A DNA stretch of 6,924 nt from Acidobacteriota bacterium (GTDB lineage: Bacteria > Acidobacteriota > Terriglobia > Terriglobales > Acidobacteriaceae), in assembly GCA_021851625.1 (NCBI GenBank), contig JAJZCX010000081.1:1-6924 (forward strand). The letters are read 5' to 3'. This document shows positions 4,913 through 6,924 of this stretch, one piece after another (the stretch's first letter is position 1; each line of letters starts with the position of its first letter). Position numbers and translations under genes: made by a program. Below the pieces are notes generated by a model. The model made no database searches. It was given only the letters and a program-made list of their open reading frames with translations, and was not told the DNA's origin.

Positions 4913-6058
4913 ATGCAAAGCGTGAGCCAGGTGCACTTCGAACAAAGACGAGTCATCTTGCGGAATTTCTCCGGGTGCGGACTCATGTTCGTGCTCATCT
5001 TCTGTGGAATGTATCAGGCTAAAAGAAATATTCTTGATGTGCAGGCCGCGCAAGATTGTGGCGACTCTTTGCAGACGTCCGCGTCTGTCCTGAAGCCGCT
5101 TGCTCCTGCGGAGGATCTGCGTCCCAGTTTTGATGGAACGCATCTGCTGTACTCCGCTCCCGGAAAACAAGGTGCGGCCTGGCAGGTGTGGGAGCGTACC
5201 GCGGATGGCTCCGAAGCGCGTCAAATTACGCACTGCGCTGCGGATTGTATGCAGGCCGAATATCTCCCCGGTGATCAGATTGTTTACACGGCCAAAAACA
5301 CAGGCGGTGCGTGGGGAGCATCTTCCATCTTTGTGTCGCGTTTGGACGGAAGCGATGCGCATCCGATCACGTTTGGCCCTGGGAATTTTCAAGTGCTGCG
5401 CGTGCTGCACAATGGACGCATTTTGCTTGCAGCCAATGCCCCGCTCACGATGACAGGAAAGACGAAGGCGCAGCGCGCACTCTATCAGATTCGTCCTGAT
5501 GGCTCTGGCCTCTACCGCTTGCCACAACCCGTGGCGCAGCGCTACGCGCAAGACGCGCAGCCGAGCACGTCAACAACTTCCGTTGGGCTGTTGCCCTCCC
5601 CGGCAGTAACGCACGCTGCGCCTTTGCTCTATCCCAGCATTCTGCATCTGGAGTTGAAGACCGGTCGCATGTTGTGTCTGAATGCTACCCAAACCATGGA
5701 CACAGCCAGTGGACGCCTCGCAGGCAGCATCGCGCAGGTGCGGGTGCTGGCTCTGGAGCGGGATGGGAACGAGCGCACACTGGGCAGCGTGCCCGTGGAG
5801 CAGGATGGTTCTTTCTACATGACGGTGCCAGCGGACAAGCCGGTTCGCTTCGAGTTGCTCAACAAGCAGGGTGCAGTTGTACACGAGCAAAAGAGTTGGA
5901 TCTGGACGCGGCCCGGTGAAGATCGCGGCTGCGCGGGCTGCCATGAAAATCCTGCGGTTGCACCAGAGAATCACTGGCCGCTGGCGCTGAAGCGATTGGA
6001 TACGCCCATGCTCGTTGGAGCTACAACTGCGCTAACGCAAAAGGATGGCAAGGAATGA
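4913..6058 (+). CDS. exported TolB/PD40-like beta-propeller protein with HZS-alpha-like domain and one haem c motif
   Basis: This 381-residue protein is probably a periplasmic or membrane-anchored mono-haem cytochrome of unknown substrate. An N-terminal export signal or anchor lies at 12-36 (basic RR, then hydrophobic GLMFVLIFCGM). Residues 60-260 show PD40/TolB-like blades: PSFDGTHLLYSA at 71-82, DGSEARQITH at 98-107, YLPGDQIVYTAKN at 117-129, RLDGSDAHPITFG at 143-155, LHNGRILLAA at 165-174 and RPDGSGLYRL at 194-203. Residues 270-345 resemble the middle domain of hydrazine synthase alpha and its non-anammox relatives: GSVPVEQDGSFYMTVPADKP at 291-310, SWIWTRPGE at 328-336, then CAGCH at 340-344 (5930-5944), the haem attachment site. 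It ends 37 residues later, so it is far shorter than HZS-alpha (about 800 residues, two haems). It is not evidence for anammox. The start is supported only by AGAGAGAAC at 4902-4910. The stop overlaps the next gene. Confidence 0.78.
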   Translation: MQSVSQVHFEQRRVILRNFSGCGLMFVLIFCGMYQAKRNILDVQAAQDCGDSLQTSASVLKPLAPAEDLRPSFDGTHLLYSAPGKQGAAWQVWERTADGSEARQITHCAADCMQAEYLPGDQIVYTAKNTGGAWGASSIFVSRLDGSDAHPITFGPGNFQVLRVLHNGRILLAANAPLTMTGKTKAQRALYQIRPDGSGLYRLPQPVAQRYAQDAQPSTSTTSVGLLPSPAVTHAAPLLYPSILHLELKTGRMLCLNATQTMDTASGRLAGSIAQVRVLALERDGNERTLGSVPVEQDGSFYMTVPADKPVRFELLNKQGAVVHEQKSWIWTRPGEDRGCAGCHENPAVAPENHWPLALKRLDTPMLVGATTALTQKDGKE

Positions 6059-6924
6059 TGCGACACAAAATTCGCTCTGCCGCAATTTCATTGTGCGGAA
6101 CGCTGCTAGCAATCGGCGCGTGCGCGCAGACGCAAAATGTTCCTACTCCAAAGCAGAACGTGCCCACACCGCTGCCGCACTTTGAGGATGTCACCGCAAA
6201 GTCCGGCATTCACTTTCGGCACTCGTTTGGCGAAAAAGAGTTGCGCACAATTCTGGAAGGCACTGGCTCCGGTTGTGCTTGGCTGGATTACAACAACGAC
6301 GGCCTGCTCGATCTCTACGTGGTGAATGGTCGCCACATCGATGGCTTGACGAATCACTCTGCACCCGACGGCGTGGATGCAACCAATCATCTGTACCGCA
6401 ACAATGGCGACGGAACTTTTACCGATGTGACCGCGCAGGCGGGTGTCGCGGGCAAGGGCTTCGGCGTGGGCGTTACCGTGGGAGATTTTGACAACGACGG
6501 CCATGAGGACATCTACGTCACCAACTACAACTCTGCGATTCTCTACCACAACAATGGCAATGGAACCTTTACGGATGTAACTGCCAAGGCGGGCGTGGAC
6601 AATCCTTACTTCGGCACCGGCGCTGCATTCTTGGACTACGACCGTGATGGACGTTTGGATTTATTTGTCGGCAACTACCTGCAATTTGAATCGAGTTACA
6701 AATATTACTATTCCGCAGAAAATTATCCGGGGCCGGTGAGCTATGCGCCTCAAGTCAATCGGCTCTTCCACAACAATGGCGATGGTACGTTCACGGACGT
6801 TTCGCACGCAAGCGGCATTGCAGCGCAGCCAGGGCGTGCGATGGGCATCACTGTTGGGGATTTCGACAACGATGGCTGGCCGGACATTTACGTTGCCAAC
6901 GACACGATGGCCAGCTACTTGTAC
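6055..6924 (+). CDS. CRTAC1-type FG-GAP/VCBS repeat protein, secreted, 3' end outside window
   Basis: The reading frame stays open to the window end (289 codons from the Met at 6058), so only the N-terminal part is seen. Residue numbers below count from that Met. A signal peptide lies at 1-23 (RHKIRSAAISLCGTLLAIGACAQ, start-proximal Arg/Lys then hydrophobic); IGAC at 19-22 could be a lipobox, or ACA could be a type I cleavage site. Four calcium-loop motifs of the form D-x-[DN]-x-D-G-x-x-D occur at 77-85, 143-151, 193-201 and 268-276. Three copies of NNG[DN]GTFTDV[TS] lie at 115-125, 165-175 and 239-249. This fits the integrin-alpha-like propeller of CRTAC1/ASPIC-UnbV proteins; the ASPIC/UnbV domain would lie beyond the window. 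The start at 6055 overlaps the previous stop as ATGA and has AAGGA at 6041-6045; the adjacent in-frame ATG at 6058 is equally possible. Its role is unknown; the gene junction suggests it works with the upstream cytochrome. Confidence 0.87.
   Translation, partial: MMRHKIRSAAISLCGTLLAIGACAQTQNVPTPKQNVPTPLPHFEDVTAKSGIHFRHSFGEKELRTILEGTGSGCAWLDYNNDGLLDLYVVNGRHIDGLTNHSAPDGVDATNHLYRNNGDGTFTDVTAQAGVAGKGFGVGVTVGDFDNDGHEDIYVTNYNSAILYHNNGNGTFTDVTAKAGVDNPYFGTGAAFLDYDRDGRLDLFVGNYLQFESSYKYYYSAENYPGPVSYAPQVNRLFHNNGDGTFTDVSHASGIAAQPGRAMGITVGDFDNDGWPDIYVANDTMASYLY
6388..6819 (+). repeat. three in-gene copies of the FG-GAP linker repeat
   Basis: Copies at 6388-6447, 6538-6597 and 6760-6819 each encode about 20 residues with the shared core NNG[DN]GTFTDV[TS]. 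Each is followed or preceded by a calcium-loop motif, giving one blade of the propeller per unit of about 150-225 bp. The copies differ at many third codon positions, so they reflect old domain duplication, not recent tandem expansion. Confidence 0.8.

Noticed and set aside
5930..5944. Reading the CxxCH protein as a true hydrazine synthase subunit (anammox)
   Set aside because: Only one haem motif, less than half the length of HZS-alpha, no beta/gamma subunit genes nearby, and the similarity is limited to one domain that is widespread in unrelated bacteria.
1..6924. CRISPR array, tRNA, rRNA, insertion sequence or phage genes
   Set aside because: No regularly spaced repeats, cloverleaf, rRNA-like segment, transposase motif or phage gene was seen on either strand.

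Overview
The window reads as chromosomal DNA of a GC-rich free-living bacterium, most likely an acidobacterium (Acidobacteriota, class Terriglobia). This is inferred from the gene order trpS-scpA-scpB-rluB, an alanine/glutamate/aspartate-rich ScpB, intergenic repeats of the 'ATTCC...CGAAGCG' type, and a CRTAC1-type FG-GAP gene beside a cytochrome-like beta-propeller gene. No 16S or other taxonomic marker is present, so the assignment is tentative. All convincing genes are on the + strand; the long minus-strand reading frames are shadows of GC-rich genes.

Region 1-240 is non-coding. It holds two related palindromic repeats in opposite orientation, then the leader of trpS. Region 241-4074 is a tightly packed housekeeping operon: trpS (tryptophanyl-tRNA synthetase with four cysteines spaced like the [4Fe-4S] ligands of the Thermotoga enzyme), scpA and scpB (kleisin and winged-helix subunits of the SMC condensin) and an RsuA/RluB-type rRNA pseudouridine synthase. 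trpS/scpA overlap by 4 bp and scpB/rluB by 38 bp, which suggests translational coupling. msrA (peptide methionine sulfoxide reductase A) follows at 4100 and may have its own promoter over the rluB stop codon.

Region 4571-4912 is a 342-bp, relatively AT-rich intergenic stretch. It contains two CRP/FNR-type dyads exactly 62 bp apart. They flank a plausible sigma-70 promoter in a geometry that would suit activation from the upstream site and repression from the downstream one.

Region 4913-6924 is an exported two-gene unit. The first gene encodes a TolB/PD40-like beta-propeller protein ending in a segment that resembles the middle domain of hydrazine synthase alpha (HZS-alpha-like) and carries one CxxCH haem c motif. 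The second overlaps it (ATGATG junction) and encodes a secreted FG-GAP/VCBS calcium-loop protein of the CRTAC1 type, cut by the window end. The pair, under possible CRP/FNR control, is the least understood part of the window: a candidate periplasmic or surface redox module of unknown substrate.
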